A stretch of DNA of 64,000 nucleotides from Chlorogloea sp. CCALA 695 (GTDB lineage: Bacteria; Cyanobacteriota; Cyanobacteriia; Cyanobacteriales; Chroococcidiopsidaceae): positions 62,001 to 126,000 of the forward strand of contig NZ_PVWN01000002.1 of NCBI RefSeq assembly GCF_003003885.1, in the 5' to 3' direction. The translations under genes were made by a program, and so were the position numbers. Every line of letters starts with the position of its first letter. Position 1 is the first letter of the stretch. Positions 1 to 9,046 of the stretch are shown here, one piece after another. A model generated the notes under the pieces. That model saw only the letters and a list, made by a program, of their open reading frames with translations, searched no databases and was not told the origin of the DNA.

Positions 1-246
1 GCCGAAGTAAGAAGCGAAAATGATTATGGTGAAGCCGCAGAAAAAGCAATGGCTTCTAAGCGTAAAGATTATTTTGCCGCAGGTACTTTAGTTGTGTGGG
101 ATGTGGATGTTCTGAAAGAGGAAGTTGTTAGAGTTTATAGTGCTAATAATCCCGAACATCCGCAAATATATCGTTGTGGTGAGATGGCGGAAGCCCAAAG
201 CGCTTTGCCAGGGTGGGTAATGGCAGTAGATGATTTGCTTGTTTAG
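1..246 (+). CDS. Uma2-family (DUF820) putative endonuclease, C-terminal part
   Basis: The frame is open from base 1 and ends at TAG 244-246, so the 5' end lies outside the window. About 81 residues are visible. They contain the typical Uma2 C-terminal pattern: an Ala-rich turn (GEAAEKAMASKRKDYFAAG), then LVVWDVDVL, then a valine-rich strand and a closing Leu-Pro-Gly-Trp segment. The family has a PD-(D/E)XK nuclease-like fold; cellular roles are mostly unproven and copies are very numerous in cyanobacteria. An ATG at 49 is internal and is not the true start. The gene lies 50 bp upstream of a Dnd-associated gene, but a link is not implied because Uma2 genes are scattered widely. The family call is fairly sure; function is unknown. 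Confidence 0.8.
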   Translation, partial: AEVRSENDYGEAAEKAMASKRKDYFAAGTLVVWDVDVLKEEVVRVYSANNPEHPQIYRCGEMAEAQSALPGWVMAVDDLLV

Positions 247-296
247 GTGTGTGCGATCGCTTGCAAGGTAAAAAGTTTAGATTACGTATAAAAATA

Positions 297-761
297 ATGG
301 CTGAAAATAGAATTAAAATTGCTAAAGATAAAGCTAACTTAGTCAAAGCATTGAAAATTTCAGATACGGTAAGTGGAGTTTTTCAAACTTACGTAGATAT
401 AATGGTATTTGCGGCGGCGATAGGAATCAGTAGAAAAAAAAGAGTTCCTTTAGTTGAAATTGCTAAGGACTTAGATCCAATTAGACGAGATTATTTTAGC
501 AATAATAGATGTGAGTTACTTATAAATTTGCTGGCACTTTCTGAAAGTCAAAATCAAAGTATTTTATCAGATGATGAACAATCAGATGACCAGCGTATTA
601 ACATATTTGAAGAATACGCAAATGGCGGACTTGAGGTATTACAGCAAGAATTGCGTGGAGCCGTAGATTATTCAGAACAAATGTTGCTAATTCTTAGTTA
701 TGAACGATTTAAACCAGAATCGCCGGGGGAGGAATTTGATTTAACTAGATTCCTCTCTTAA
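297..761 (+). CDS. Dnd system-associated protein 4-like (DNA phosphorothioation-associated)
   Basis: This 154-residue acidic protein, starting MAENRIKIAKDKADL-like, resembles the family annotated as DNA phosphorothioation-associated protein 4, known only by its linkage to dnd genes. Visible landmarks are a Lys-rich N terminus, a VFAAAIGISRKKRVPL segment, the central IFEEYANGGLEVLQ motif, a hydrophobic LLILSYERF stretch and a DLTRFLS C terminus. There is no signal peptide or membrane segment. The open frame extends upstream to 249, but the ATG at 297 matches the family N terminus as I recall it and is preferred. It ends 26 bp from the convergent dndB stop. The role is unknown; the context says accessory or regulatory factor of the phosphorothioation locus. 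Confidence 0.75.
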   Translation: MAENRIKIAKDKANLVKALKISDTVSGVFQTYVDIMVFAAAIGISRKKRVPLVEIAKDLDPIRRDYFSNNRCELLINLLALSESQNQSILSDDEQSDDQRINIFEEYANGGLEVLQQELRGAVDYSEQMLLILSYERFKPESPGEEFDLTRFLS

Positions 762-787
762 ACTAGCTTGTAATTATAAATAAACTC

Positions 788-1981
788 CTATGTCCAACCT
801 AGTTGTGCTTTTGCGACACTGACTGCTATTCTTACTGCACTTGCTACCGCAGATATTTTGTATTTTTTAGCAGGATTTGTACAATTAGGATCGATTCTAA
901 TCACACTATCCTGCCACAGATGACTTTCTCGTGACCAATCAAGTTGAGCAATCTGCAATACTTTTTCAGAGTTAAAACAATAATTTTCTTGTTCATAGGT
1001 ACAGTACAACAATCTTCCTAAAATCTCTAGTCCAACACTTACACCTAGCAAACATTCTTGCTTAAAAGTATCTACCTGTTCAATTGTAAGAGCTTCAACG
1101 TTTGTATTAAAAATTTTCTCTGTTTGCTTGCATTCAGCAAATAATTCATTTAAGCAATTAATAAGAGCTTGAGATGATTCAGTAACATCGTAGTTTTGAA
1201 GCTTGTCATCAGGATTTTCAGAAAAAGCACAACTTACAGCCCTAGCAATGTAGTTATTTGTGTAAATTAATTTATTTTTAGTTGCAGGAGATGCTTTAAT
1301 TTTTTCTGTCTTACCTTGAAACATTGGCACTTGTTTTACTAAATTTTTAGTTATACCAACTCGACCTTCAAATTCCCCAAAAGAGACTAATAATGATTTA
1401 TCAAGTTGTCTTGTTTGAGCCATGTCTCTAAAATCTGTCTGACATTGATGAAAGTCCCCTTCTAAAACTAAGGTAATGGGAAAATCGTCATCCCCGATCA
1501 ATTCACCATCAGCACTCTCAATCAAATCATGAATAGCCTTTTTACGGTGCTGCCCATCAGTAATATCCAGTTTAACTTTTCCAGGAATAACAACTATGCA
1601 AATACCCCTCTGACCTAATTCAATAATCTTAATTTCGTCTGGCGATACATTCGCCGTCAGTGTACCTAAAATCCAAGGCTTTCCTTTTGTCACACGATCA
1701 ATAATATATTCTTTGACTTCATCCGCGTGACCTTTTACTTCTGGGCGATTTTTTCCTGAATCAGGATCGTTGCCAGTGGAGGGTTTCGCTTGAAGTAGAG
1801 TAGGCAAATCTCTAGCAGGGACATTAATTTGTAGCATCTGCCGCTTTCCTTGCCTAAATATTAATCCTAAATAGCACCGATCTCGACAGTTTGCTGAAAA
1901 ATGTGGCTCAACAATAGAGTCAATACGTTGGTTATTCTCTGATTGGACACCGTTGGTACTAAGATCGTGGGAGTTATACAT
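788..1981 (-). CDS. dndB: DndB, DGQHR-domain regulator of DNA phosphorothioation
   Basis: This 397-residue protein carries the diagnostic DGQHR motif (residues 142-146, in LDITDGQHRKKAI), the hallmark of the DndB/DGQHR family. Known members act as transcriptional repressors of dnd operons or tune modification frequency; some are reported to have ATPase activity. It is soluble with no signal peptide. It is transcribed away from dndCDE across a 69-bp gap, an arrangement that suits a regulator controlling a shared promoter. The first ~35 residues (before the LGLIFRQGKRQ segment) are poorly conserved-looking, so an internal start is possible. The family call is firm; a regulatory role here is inferred from context. 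Confidence 0.9.
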   Translation of the reverse strand: MYNSHDLSTNGVQSENNQRIDSIVEPHFSANCRDRCYLGLIFRQGKRQMLQINVPARDLPTLLQAKPSTGNDPDSGKNRPEVKGHADEVKEYIIDRVTKGKPWILGTLTANVSPDEIKIIELGQRGICIVVIPGKVKLDITDGQHRKKAIHDLIESADGELIGDDDFPITLVLEGDFHQCQTDFRDMAQTRQLDKSLLVSFGEFEGRVGITKNLVKQVPMFQGKTEKIKASPATKNKLIYTNNYIARAVSCAFSENPDDKLQNYDVTESSQALINCLNELFAECKQTEKIFNTNVEALTIEQVDTFKQECLLGVSVGLEILGRLLYCTYEQENYCFNSEKVLQIAQLDWSRESHLWQDSVIRIDPNCTNPAKKYKISAVASAVRIAVSVAKAQLGWT

Positions 1982-2050
1982 AAATCAATTAAGTTTTAGA
2001 AAAATTTATTAAGTTCATATTATGTACAATTTTATACTGGTAAGTAAGAG
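1982..2050. promoter_or_regulatory. Divergent dndB/dndC promoter region with paired ATTAAGTT repeats
   Basis: This 69-bp AT-rich gap separates two divergent start codons, so both promoters must lie here or run into the coding sequences. The octamer ATTAAGTT occurs at 1988-1995 and again at 2008-2015 in the same orientation, 20 bp apart, about two helical turns. Such phased direct repeats would suit a dimeric or tandem repressor such as DndB. A possible -10-like TTATACT lies near 2031-2037. The operator role is inference from spacing and context. Confidence 0.4.
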
Positions 2051-3610
2051 ATGACAACTGCTCCAAAGTCTAATATTGATAGTCAATATCAACGTACTGT
2101 TGGAGAGCTTGTAGAAGACATCCAAGCTCTTACTACTGAAATTCAAGAGCTATATTGCTTAGATTCTATCCCCTGGATTATTGGGTTTTCGGGAGGAAAA
2201 GACAGTACAACAGTATTGCAATTAATCTGGAATGCGATCGCAGCCCTTCCAATAAAAAAGCGCCGCAAGACAATATATGTAATTTCAACAGATACGCTAG
2301 TAGAAAATCCTATAGTATCTGCATGGGTAAGTAGATCCTTAGAATGGATGAAAGTTGCTGCTCAAGAACAACAACTACCAATAGAGCCTCATCTACTGCA
2401 ACCACAAATCCAGGACACTTTTTGGGTAAATCTTATAGGGAAAGGATACCCAGCGCCTAGATTACAATTTCGGTGGTGTACATCACGTCTCAAAATTAAT
2501 CCTGCTAACCACTTTACCCGTGAGGTAGTTCGAGCTAACGGTGAAACAATACTTGTCTTAGGTACTCGTAAAGCTGAAAGCATTAAACGAGCGGCAACAA
2601 TGGAGAAGCATGAAGAGGGTAGATTACGCAATCGCCTCAGCCCTAACTCAAGCCTACCTAACTCCCTAATTTACAGCCCCATAGAAGACTGGCGTAATGA
2701 TGAAGTGTGGCTTTACCTCAATCAGTACGAAAATCCTTGGGGACAAAGTAACAAAGACTTATTTGCCATGTATCGGGGCGCTACAGAAGATAATGAATGT
2801 CCTTTAGTAGTCGATACTTCTACCCCTAGCTGTGGTAGTTCTCGTTTTGGGTGCTGGGTTTGCACAATGGTTAGTAAAGATAAATCGATGGAGGCAATGA
2901 TCCAAAATGATGAAGAAAAAGAATGGATGCAGCCTTTGCTAGATATACGCAATGAATTAGATGTAGAAAACGATCGCGATCGCCGCGATTTTCGCCGTCT
3001 AACTGGTAATGTACAATTATTTGAGCGTAATATCGATGGTGAAATATCTGTAGAACCCATACCAGGCCCTTATACTAAAGAGTGGCGGGAAACTTGGCTA
3101 AGGAAGCTACTATCCGCCCAAACGCAAATTCGCCGCACCGCACCATTACAAATGCGCGATATTACTCTAATAACGGCGGAAGAACTTAGCGAAATTAGAC
3201 GCATTTGGTTAGAAGAAAAACACGAGTTTGATGATAGCTTACCGCGCATTTATCAAGAAGTTACGGGGGAAATTTTCCTAGATCCGCGCCCTGGGGCTGA
3301 TAATAGTCTTTTAGGTGCAGATGAGTGGACGGTACTAGAAGAACTCTGCCAGGGCGATGCTATGCACCTAGAATTGATGGCAAAATTGCTCGATACAGAA
3401 CGCCAATATCGGACAATGACCAGTCGTACAGGTATCTATAGTAAATTAGAAAAGTGCTTTGAAACAAGTTCTAGATCCCCGACGGATGCGATCGCAAATG
3501 CCCATTACAAGCGCGATTTAAAAACTGCTGCGGGTGATGGAAATGTGGAAACTGTTAAACAACTAACTTGGGCAGATTTAAAGTTTCAGGCAAAAAATGA
3601 TATTTCTTGA
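2051..3610 (+). CDS. dndC: DndC, PAPS-reductase-like phosphorothioation protein
   Basis: This 519-residue protein has an N-terminal PP-loop SGGKDST (residues 47-53), which binds and adenylates ATP, and an RWCTSRLK motif (141-148) as in PAPS reductases. Four cysteines at 250, 261, 268 and 271 fit the [4Fe-4S] ligands of DndC. In known systems DndC works with a cysteine desulfurase (DndA or IscS) and DndD/E to replace a non-bridging phosphate oxygen with sulfur in the DNA backbone. It overlaps dndD by 14 bp, showing translational coupling. No dndA is in the window, so a housekeeping desulfurase probably supplies sulfur. The length is typical and no key residue is missing. The call is firm. Confidence 0.95.
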   Translation: MTTAPKSNIDSQYQRTVGELVEDIQALTTEIQELYCLDSIPWIIGFSGGKDSTTVLQLIWNAIAALPIKKRRKTIYVISTDTLVENPIVSAWVSRSLEWMKVAAQEQQLPIEPHLLQPQIQDTFWVNLIGKGYPAPRLQFRWCTSRLKINPANHFTREVVRANGETILVLGTRKAESIKRAATMEKHEEGRLRNRLSPNSSLPNSLIYSPIEDWRNDEVWLYLNQYENPWGQSNKDLFAMYRGATEDNECPLVVDTSTPSCGSSRFGCWVCTMVSKDKSMEAMIQNDEEKEWMQPLLDIRNELDVENDRDRRDFRRLTGNVQLFERNIDGEISVEPIPGPYTKEWRETWLRKLLSAQTQIRRTAPLQMRDITLITAEELSEIRRIWLEEKHEFDDSLPRIYQEVTGEIFLDPRPGADNSLLGADEWTVLEELCQGDAMHLELMAKLLDTERQYRTMTSRTGIYSKLEKCFETSSRSPTDAIANAHYKRDLKTAAGDGNVETVKQLTWADLKFQAKNDIS

Positions 3611-5618
3611 ACTTGTAATTCAAAACTTTGGCCCTTATTGTGGCAGACAGGTGTTAAATTTGCGTCCGCAAGATCAGGATTCTCCACCAATTATTTTATT
3701 AGGTGGAATGAATGGCGGCGGTAAAACAACGCTAATGGATGCTATTCGTCTAGCACTTTACGGACATCGGGCGCAATGTTCTACTCGCAATAATTTAGGG
3801 TATAGCGAATTTTTAAATCAATCTGTCAATCGCCATACACCTCCCGGCGATCAAACTCGGATTGAGTTAACTTTTGAACATATTTTAAACAACGTTCAAG
3901 TAGAGTTTAAAATCGAAAGAGTTTGGACGAAAAACTCTAAAAGCGGTAAAGATAGTTTAGGCGTTTCTATTGACAACTATCAAGATTTAGCCCTTACTCA
4001 AATTTGGGATGAACGCATTGAAGATTTGTTACCTTTAGGCATTTCTAATTTGTTTCTTTTTGATGGCGAACAAGTAAAAGAATTAGCCGAACAAGAAACC
4101 CCTACTATTGACGTAACTAACGCCATAAAAACACTTTTGGGCTTAGAATTAGCTGAACGTTTAGCAGGTGATATTGAGATTTTAGTTAACCGCAAGCGTA
4201 AAGCTGTGGCGGATACTCAAGACTTGGCAAATTTAGAAAAAATTGAACAAAAACTAAATTTGCAAAAAGATAAGTTTGAAGCGGCAAAAGAGCAGTTAAA
4301 AATAACTCAAAAAGATATAGAAAAAGCTCAAAAACATTACGATGAAACCTCAGAAAAATTCTTATCTGAAGGTGGTAAAATTGCCAAGAACCGTAGCCAG
4401 CTAGAAACGCAGCTAAGTTATGGGAATGAAGCGATCGCACATCTTCGCAAAGACTTATCTGAAGTAGCGGCGGATGTTATTCCCCTAGCTTTAATTTCAA
4501 CCCTTTTAAATCAGGCGCAAACCCAAGCACAAAAAGAATCTAAACACTTGCAAGCAAAGATTGCTCAAGATGTGGTAAAAGCTAGAGACAATCGTTTTTT
4601 AAGTTGTATTGAAACTCTTGCATTATTACCAGAACAAGTTGAGCAAATAAACCTTTTCATTGAAGAAGAAAACAAAGCTTTAGAGCAAGATATTAACTTA
4701 ACTGAAAACCTCTATTTAGCTGGAGATTCTGAAACAAGCAATCAATTAACTAATAATATTGGTCGTGACTTACCAAACCAGATAAAGAAAGCAAAAGAAC
4801 AATTACTTAACTTAAAAAATAAAGAAGAAGAAACCACCGCTATTGAAAGACAATTATCCGCCGCCGCCGCCCCAGAAAGATACGAGAAACTCGCCGATGC
4901 TGTTAAAGTTTCTCAATCGCAATTAGTCCAAGCAAAATCTAATTATGAAACTACTAGAAAGCACTGTGAAGAATTAGGTAGATTCGTTGACAAAACTATC
5001 AAAGAACTATCACAGTTTGGCGATCAAAATATTGATCGCAAAAACGATGAACATATTATCAAAGCATCGGCAAAAGTTCAAAATACTCTTAAATTATTTC
5101 GGGAAAAACTAACATTAAGGAAACTCAATCAGCTAGAAACCGTAGTTACAGAATGCTTCCTATATCTGCTACATAAATCAGATTTGGTACATCGGATCGC
5201 TATTGATGCTCATACTTTTACCTTATCTTTGTACGATTATTCAGGAAAACCCGTACTCAAACATCGCTTATCGGCGGGAGAAAAACAACTACTAGCGATC
5301 GCATTTTTGTGGGGATTAGCCCGTGTCTCTGGGCGCAACTTGCCTGTAGCCATCGACACGCCGTTAGGTAGATTAGATTCATCCCACCGCAACAACCTGA
5401 TAGAACGCTACTTTCCCAACGCCAGCCACCAAGTAATATTACTATCTACTGATACTGAAATTGGGCAAACCGAAGTTCAACAGTTGCGGGATAATAAAGC
5501 GATCGCGCGTGAATATCTCCTAAAATACTCTCCAAGCACCAGACAAACCACCATAGAACCCGGCTACTTTAGCAATGGAACCTCCACTAACACGAATCCA
5601 ACTATCTCAAACGGCTAA
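3597..5618 (+). CDS. dndD: DndD, SMC/Rad50-like ATPase of DNA phosphorothioation
   Basis: This 673-residue ABC/SMC-type ATPase has Walker A GGMNGGGKTT (residues 36-45), a long central coiled coil (roughly 190-500, rich in Glu, Lys, Gln and Leu), an ABC signature LSAGEKQ (558-564) and Walker B PVAIDTPLGRLD (583-594). DndD is the ATPase of the DndCDE complex, thought to provide DNA access or nicking coupled to sulfur transfer. The start overlaps dndC by 14 bp, and the 3' end overlaps dndE by 44 bp in another frame, so the three genes form one compact operon. The Ser/Thr/Asn-rich tail lies in the dndE overlap and is probably not conserved. The call is firm. Confidence 0.95.
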   Translation: MIFLELVIQNFGPYCGRQVLNLRPQDQDSPPIILLGGMNGGGKTTLMDAIRLALYGHRAQCSTRNNLGYSEFLNQSVNRHTPPGDQTRIELTFEHILNNVQVEFKIERVWTKNSKSGKDSLGVSIDNYQDLALTQIWDERIEDLLPLGISNLFLFDGEQVKELAEQETPTIDVTNAIKTLLGLELAERLAGDIEILVNRKRKAVADTQDLANLEKIEQKLNLQKDKFEAAKEQLKITQKDIEKAQKHYDETSEKFLSEGGKIAKNRSQLETQLSYGNEAIAHLRKDLSEVAADVIPLALISTLLNQAQTQAQKESKHLQAKIAQDVVKARDNRFLSCIETLALLPEQVEQINLFIEEENKALEQDINLTENLYLAGDSETSNQLTNNIGRDLPNQIKKAKEQLLNLKNKEEETTAIERQLSAAAAPERYEKLADAVKVSQSQLVQAKSNYETTRKHCEELGRFVDKTIKELSQFGDQNIDRKNDEHIIKASAKVQNTLKLFREKLTLRKLNQLETVVTECFLYLLHKSDLVHRIAIDAHTFTLSLYDYSGKPVLKHRLSAGEKQLLAIAFLWGLARVSGRNLPVAIDTPLGRLDSSHRNNLIERYFPNASHQVILLSTDTEIGQTEVQQLRDNKAIAREYLLKYSPSTRQTTIEPGYFSNGTSTNTNPTISNG

Positions 5619-5958
5619 AGATCAATTAACCAAACTCAAGCGCAGCACCAAAATCGAGCAATGGAATATTCTTTGTCGCTGGGCGTTTTGTCGTTCTTTA
5701 GCCGAACCAACTATTCCTTCACCCGTACCAATACCCGCCGATAGCAACGTCGAAATGACTTGGCGAGTCTTCGGCGGTGAAATGTCCGATATCCTCCTGA
5801 TTGCCCTCAAACAGCGCTGCTACAACGACAATTTAGGCACAGACAAAGAAACCCTAGCAACGCAATTTCGCCTCCATCTGCATCGCGGGATTGGCTACTT
5901 AGCAGGGGATCCCAACATAAAAAAGATTGAAGATTTGATCTTACTTGCGATCGCATGA
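5575..5958 (+). CDS. dndE: DndE, DNA-binding component of phosphorothioation complex
   Basis: This 127-residue protein matches the DndE family: a basic N-terminal region (RIQLSQTAKDQLTKLKRSTK), the Trp/Cys-rich ILCRWAFCRSLAE helix and a C-terminal helical half. DndE structures are tetramers that bind DNA, preferably nicked DNA, through a positive surface, which agrees with the Lys/Arg cluster near residues 20-27. It starts 44 bp inside dndD, an unusually long overlap, implying coupled translation. It ends 10 bp before a convergent unknown gene; a weak 6-bp hairpin (5958-5976) is the only terminator-like structure. No dndFGH-type restriction genes follow. Confidence 0.92.
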   Translation: MEPPLTRIQLSQTAKDQLTKLKRSTKIEQWNILCRWAFCRSLAEPTIPSPVPIPADSNVEMTWRVFGGEMSDILLIALKQRCYNDNLGTDKETLATQFRLHLHRGIGYLAGDPNIKKIEDLILLAIA

Positions 5959-5968
5959 AGCATTTTCG

Positions 5969-6412
5969 TTATGCTTTGTCGCTAAGTTCCAGCAAAGTTT
6001 GTAAGTAAGGGGGACAGTTTTTAGCAAGGTTGATTAGACCACTGGTCATATAGTGCTTGCGAAATTCCTCAAATCCAATAGTGTTGTTCAGTAGTAGAGA
6101 TGGAGTAAAAATTTGATGACGCTTGTTTCCAGTAGCAAGAAACTGTCCATCGCTGCATTGCTTAACTTGTTCGATCTCAAATTTTTCCCAAAGAAAATAT
6201 ATTCGTTTTGAGGAGAGCGTTATTTCGGGTAGTTTTTGTTCAAATCCTACCTCACGATATTGCTTAGGAGTTCCTGTAACTACTAAAAAAACTAAACCCC
6301 AGTTCTCTTGTTTTTCAATCCAGCTTTTATTAGTATAGATTCCGCCCTCTCCTTCGGTGCTAGGTAATCCCCATAATTCAACTTTATGAGTTTGTAAATA
6401 AATCTTTGTCAT
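5969..6412 (-). CDS. Unknown 147-residue protein next to dndE
   Basis: I do not recognise a family. The protein is soluble, with no signal peptide or membrane segment, and is rich in aromatic residues and Lys/Glu. The N-terminal half looks like beta strands (ENWGLVFLVVTGTP), and the C-terminal half looks helical (GFEEFRKHYMTSGLINLAK). It is AT-rich like the dnd genes and convergent with dndE, with only 10 bp between stops. It could be part of the same accessory island, a resident gene beside recG, or a small defence-associated protein; nothing in the sequence decides. The long frame without an overlapping better candidate supports it being real. Confidence 0.6.
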   Translation of the reverse strand: MTKIYLQTHKVELWGLPSTEGEGGIYTNKSWIEKQENWGLVFLVVTGTPKQYREVGFEQKLPEITLSSKRIYFLWEKFEIEQVKQCSDGQFLATGNKRHQIFTPSLLLNNTIGFEEFRKHYMTSGLINLAKNCPPYLQTLLELSDKA

Positions 6413-6561
6413 TTAATAATCCTTACTAATATTACTAATATTGCTTTCTGTACATTATGAATCAGTTAATATCTCAAAAAATCAGCGACCGCTTTATCGT
6501 AAAAGAATACACGGATGAAGTAAAAAGATATTTTAAAAACTCTCCTAAGTCTAACTTCTTC

Positions 6562-9027
6562 CTAAGTCAAAATTGCCCCACCCATCAGCCTTTGATAACG
6601 ATACTCCAACTCCTTCCGCATCAACGACCAACGAGTTAACAAAGGATCTTTTTCAATCACCTTTTCCGCCGCTTGCCTAGCCAATTCTAAAATTTCTCGA
6701 TCTTCTACCAAACTTGCTAAAGTAAAATCTGCGACCCCCGATTGACGAGTCCCAATCACTTCCCCAGGCCCGCGAAACCGCATATCCATCTCAGAGATAA
6801 AAAACCCATCTTGCGACTGTTCCAAAACTTGCAACCGTTGACGCGCCGTTTCAGCCTTAGAACTACTCATCAATAAACAGTAAGATTGCGCCGCACCGCG
6901 TCCTACTCGTCCCCGCAATTGGTGCAACTGAGATAAACCAAAACGTTCGGCATTTTCAATCAACATCACCGTAGCATTGGGGACATCGACCCCAACCTCA
7001 ATTACCGTCGTCGAAACAATAATTTGCGTCTGATTGTCCCGAAATTGAGTTAACGCCGCATCCTTATCCGCCGAACTCATCCGACCATGTAGCAATCCGA
7101 CTTGAAACTGCGGAAAAACACTTTCTTGCAACCTTTGATGTTCCTCAACCGCCGCCCGAACATCTAATTTTTCTGATTCTTCTATTAAAGGGAAAACAAT
7201 ATAAGCTTGTCGTCCTTGGGCGACTTCACGGCTAATTAAATCGTAGGCGTTAGCGCGTTCTTTCCCTGTCAAAACTGTAGTATGAATCTTTTGCCGTCCG
7301 GGGGGCAATTCGTCAATCTGGCTAACATCCAAATCGCCGTGCAACGTCAGCGCTAAAGAGCGCGGAATCGGGGTTGCAGTCATAGTTAATACGTGGGGCG
7401 CTTCCCCTTTTTGCTGCAACGCCGCCCGTTGTCCCACCCCAAAACGGTGTTGTTCGTCAATAACTACTAAACCCAACCTTTGAAAATTTACCGGGTCTTG
7501 AATTAAAGCATGAGTTCCTACGAGTAGCGGCAATTCGGCGGTTTCTAACTGCGCGTGAATTTGTCGCCGTTTAGCAGCTTTAGTAGAACCCGTGAGCAAT
7601 TCTACAGGCAAATGCAGTAAATTGAGCCAGCTAACTAATTTACGATAATGCTGCTCTGCCAAAACTTCTGTAGGAGCCATCAAAGCCGCCTGGTAACCCG
7701 ATTGAATCGCCGCGAGAATGGCAACTACAGCCACAACGGTTTTTCCCGAACCTACATCCCCTTGAATTAAACGGTTCATGGGAGAAGATTTTTGTAAATC
7801 GTTGAGAACATCGTTAATTACCCGCGATTGAGCGCCCGTCATTTTAAAAGGCAATACTTCGTAAAACTGCTCAATTAGCTGCCCCGTTCGAGCAATAATA
7901 GCGCTAGTTTGAATTTGTTTAGCTTTGTATTGACGTTGCAGTAAACCTAGTTGTAAATAAAAAAATTCATCAAAAACTAACCGTCTCCTAGCAACAGCTA
8001 AAGCAGTATCATCGGCGGGAAAATGGATATTTGCGATCGCATTACTCAATTTATCTAGCTCGTAATGCTTACGCAGCGCCGCAGGTAACGGGTCTTTTAG
8101 TTGACTAGCGCAAGGCAAAGCCGCAATTACTGCTTGTCTGACCATATCCGCACTCACCCCCTCTGTAAGCGCGTATATCGGCACTACTCGCCCAATAGTT
8201 AGCGAATCAATCCCATCTCCGGGACTAGCCAAAACTTCTAATTCTAAGTCGTCTAAAGTTACGCCATACTTATTCTTTTTAACTAATCCTGAAGCCGCAA
8301 CCGTTGCATCTACTGGATAGTGGCGTTTTTGCTGTTCGTGCCAACCGCGATTTGAGTAACGACTACCAGCAAAAAAACGGTTGAGTTTAATTTGTCCGGT
8401 ATTGTCTTTTAAAATCACTTCCAAAATCGTCAACTTAGGATTGCGGGGACTGCTAAAGCAACTGCAACGATGAACTCTACCAACAATTGTTACCGTTTCC
8501 CCTTCCGCCAATTCCCGAATATTAACCTGACGCGCATAATCAATATGGTCACGGGGATAGTAAAACAGCACGTCTCGCACCGTAGACAAACCCAAACGAG
8601 TTAAATAACTTGCTCTCCTAGCGCCAATTTCGGGCAAGCTAGTCAAAGATTGGTCAAGAGTGGGAAGAAGGCGTTCATTTATTTCTGCCGCTAAAGGAGT
8701 TGTTTTTGCTAACTTTACCTTGGGCGTGTAAGGCTGCTCCTCTCCCGGTGTGGCTTGAAAAGTATTATAAATATATCGGCGTGTGGTAGCTACTAAACTC
8801 TGGCGCTCCTCAAGAGTTAATTGGGGATAGTTAGCAAATTCTAATGCCATTGATTGCCAGCGTTGGCGCTCCTCAAAAGGCAACCCATCCGGCGATTTAC
8901 CAAAGCTGAGACTGAGAAACTCACTAAAACGGTACTGTTTCCCCATCAGGTCAACAAAGCCCCTTTCTGCCTCTACTGCTAAGGCTTTTTGCAAGCGCAA
9001 CCAATCGGGTGAGTCAGTAATGTACAT
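6562..9027 (-). CDS. recG: ATP-dependent DNA helicase RecG
   Basis: This 821-residue helicase reverses stalled replication forks and branch-migrates recombination intermediates. It has an N-terminal extension of about 120 residues, usual in cyanobacteria, then the wedge/OB-fold region (VTIVGRVHRC onward). The helicase core follows: Walker A GDVGSGKT (423-430), DEQH box (524-527), motif TATPIPRSLALT with the fork-related HGDLDVSQIDELPPGR region, and motif VI LRGRVGRG. It lies downstream of an unknown coiled-coil gene (19-bp gap) on the same strand, suggesting co-transcription. It is complete and ordinary. Confidence 0.97.
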   Translation of the reverse strand: MYITDSPDWLRLQKALAVEAERGFVDLMGKQYRFSEFLSLSFGKSPDGLPFEERQRWQSMALEFANYPQLTLEERQSLVATTRRYIYNTFQATPGEEQPYTPKVKLAKTTPLAAEINERLLPTLDQSLTSLPEIGARRASYLTRLGLSTVRDVLFYYPRDHIDYARQVNIRELAEGETVTIVGRVHRCSCFSSPRNPKLTILEVILKDNTGQIKLNRFFAGSRYSNRGWHEQQKRHYPVDATVAASGLVKKNKYGVTLDDLELEVLASPGDGIDSLTIGRVVPIYALTEGVSADMVRQAVIAALPCASQLKDPLPAALRKHYELDKLSNAIANIHFPADDTALAVARRRLVFDEFFYLQLGLLQRQYKAKQIQTSAIIARTGQLIEQFYEVLPFKMTGAQSRVINDVLNDLQKSSPMNRLIQGDVGSGKTVVAVVAILAAIQSGYQAALMAPTEVLAEQHYRKLVSWLNLLHLPVELLTGSTKAAKRRQIHAQLETAELPLLVGTHALIQDPVNFQRLGLVVIDEQHRFGVGQRAALQQKGEAPHVLTMTATPIPRSLALTLHGDLDVSQIDELPPGRQKIHTTVLTGKERANAYDLISREVAQGRQAYIVFPLIEESEKLDVRAAVEEHQRLQESVFPQFQVGLLHGRMSSADKDAALTQFRDNQTQIIVSTTVIEVGVDVPNATVMLIENAERFGLSQLHQLRGRVGRGAAQSYCLLMSSSKAETARQRLQVLEQSQDGFFISEMDMRFRGPGEVIGTRQSGVADFTLASLVEDREILELARQAAEKVIEKDPLLTRWSLMRKELEYRYQRLMGGAILT

Positions 9028-9046
9028 TGATGTTCAAACTTTAAAA

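Noticed and set aside
5958-5976. Strong terminator after dndE
   Set aside because: The stem is only 6 bp with a 7-base loop and no T run; it was kept as a remark and not a feature.
6457-6639. 60-codon plus-strand ORF before recG
   Set aside because: Its second half overlaps the 3' end of recG and has no family pattern or clear ribosome site.
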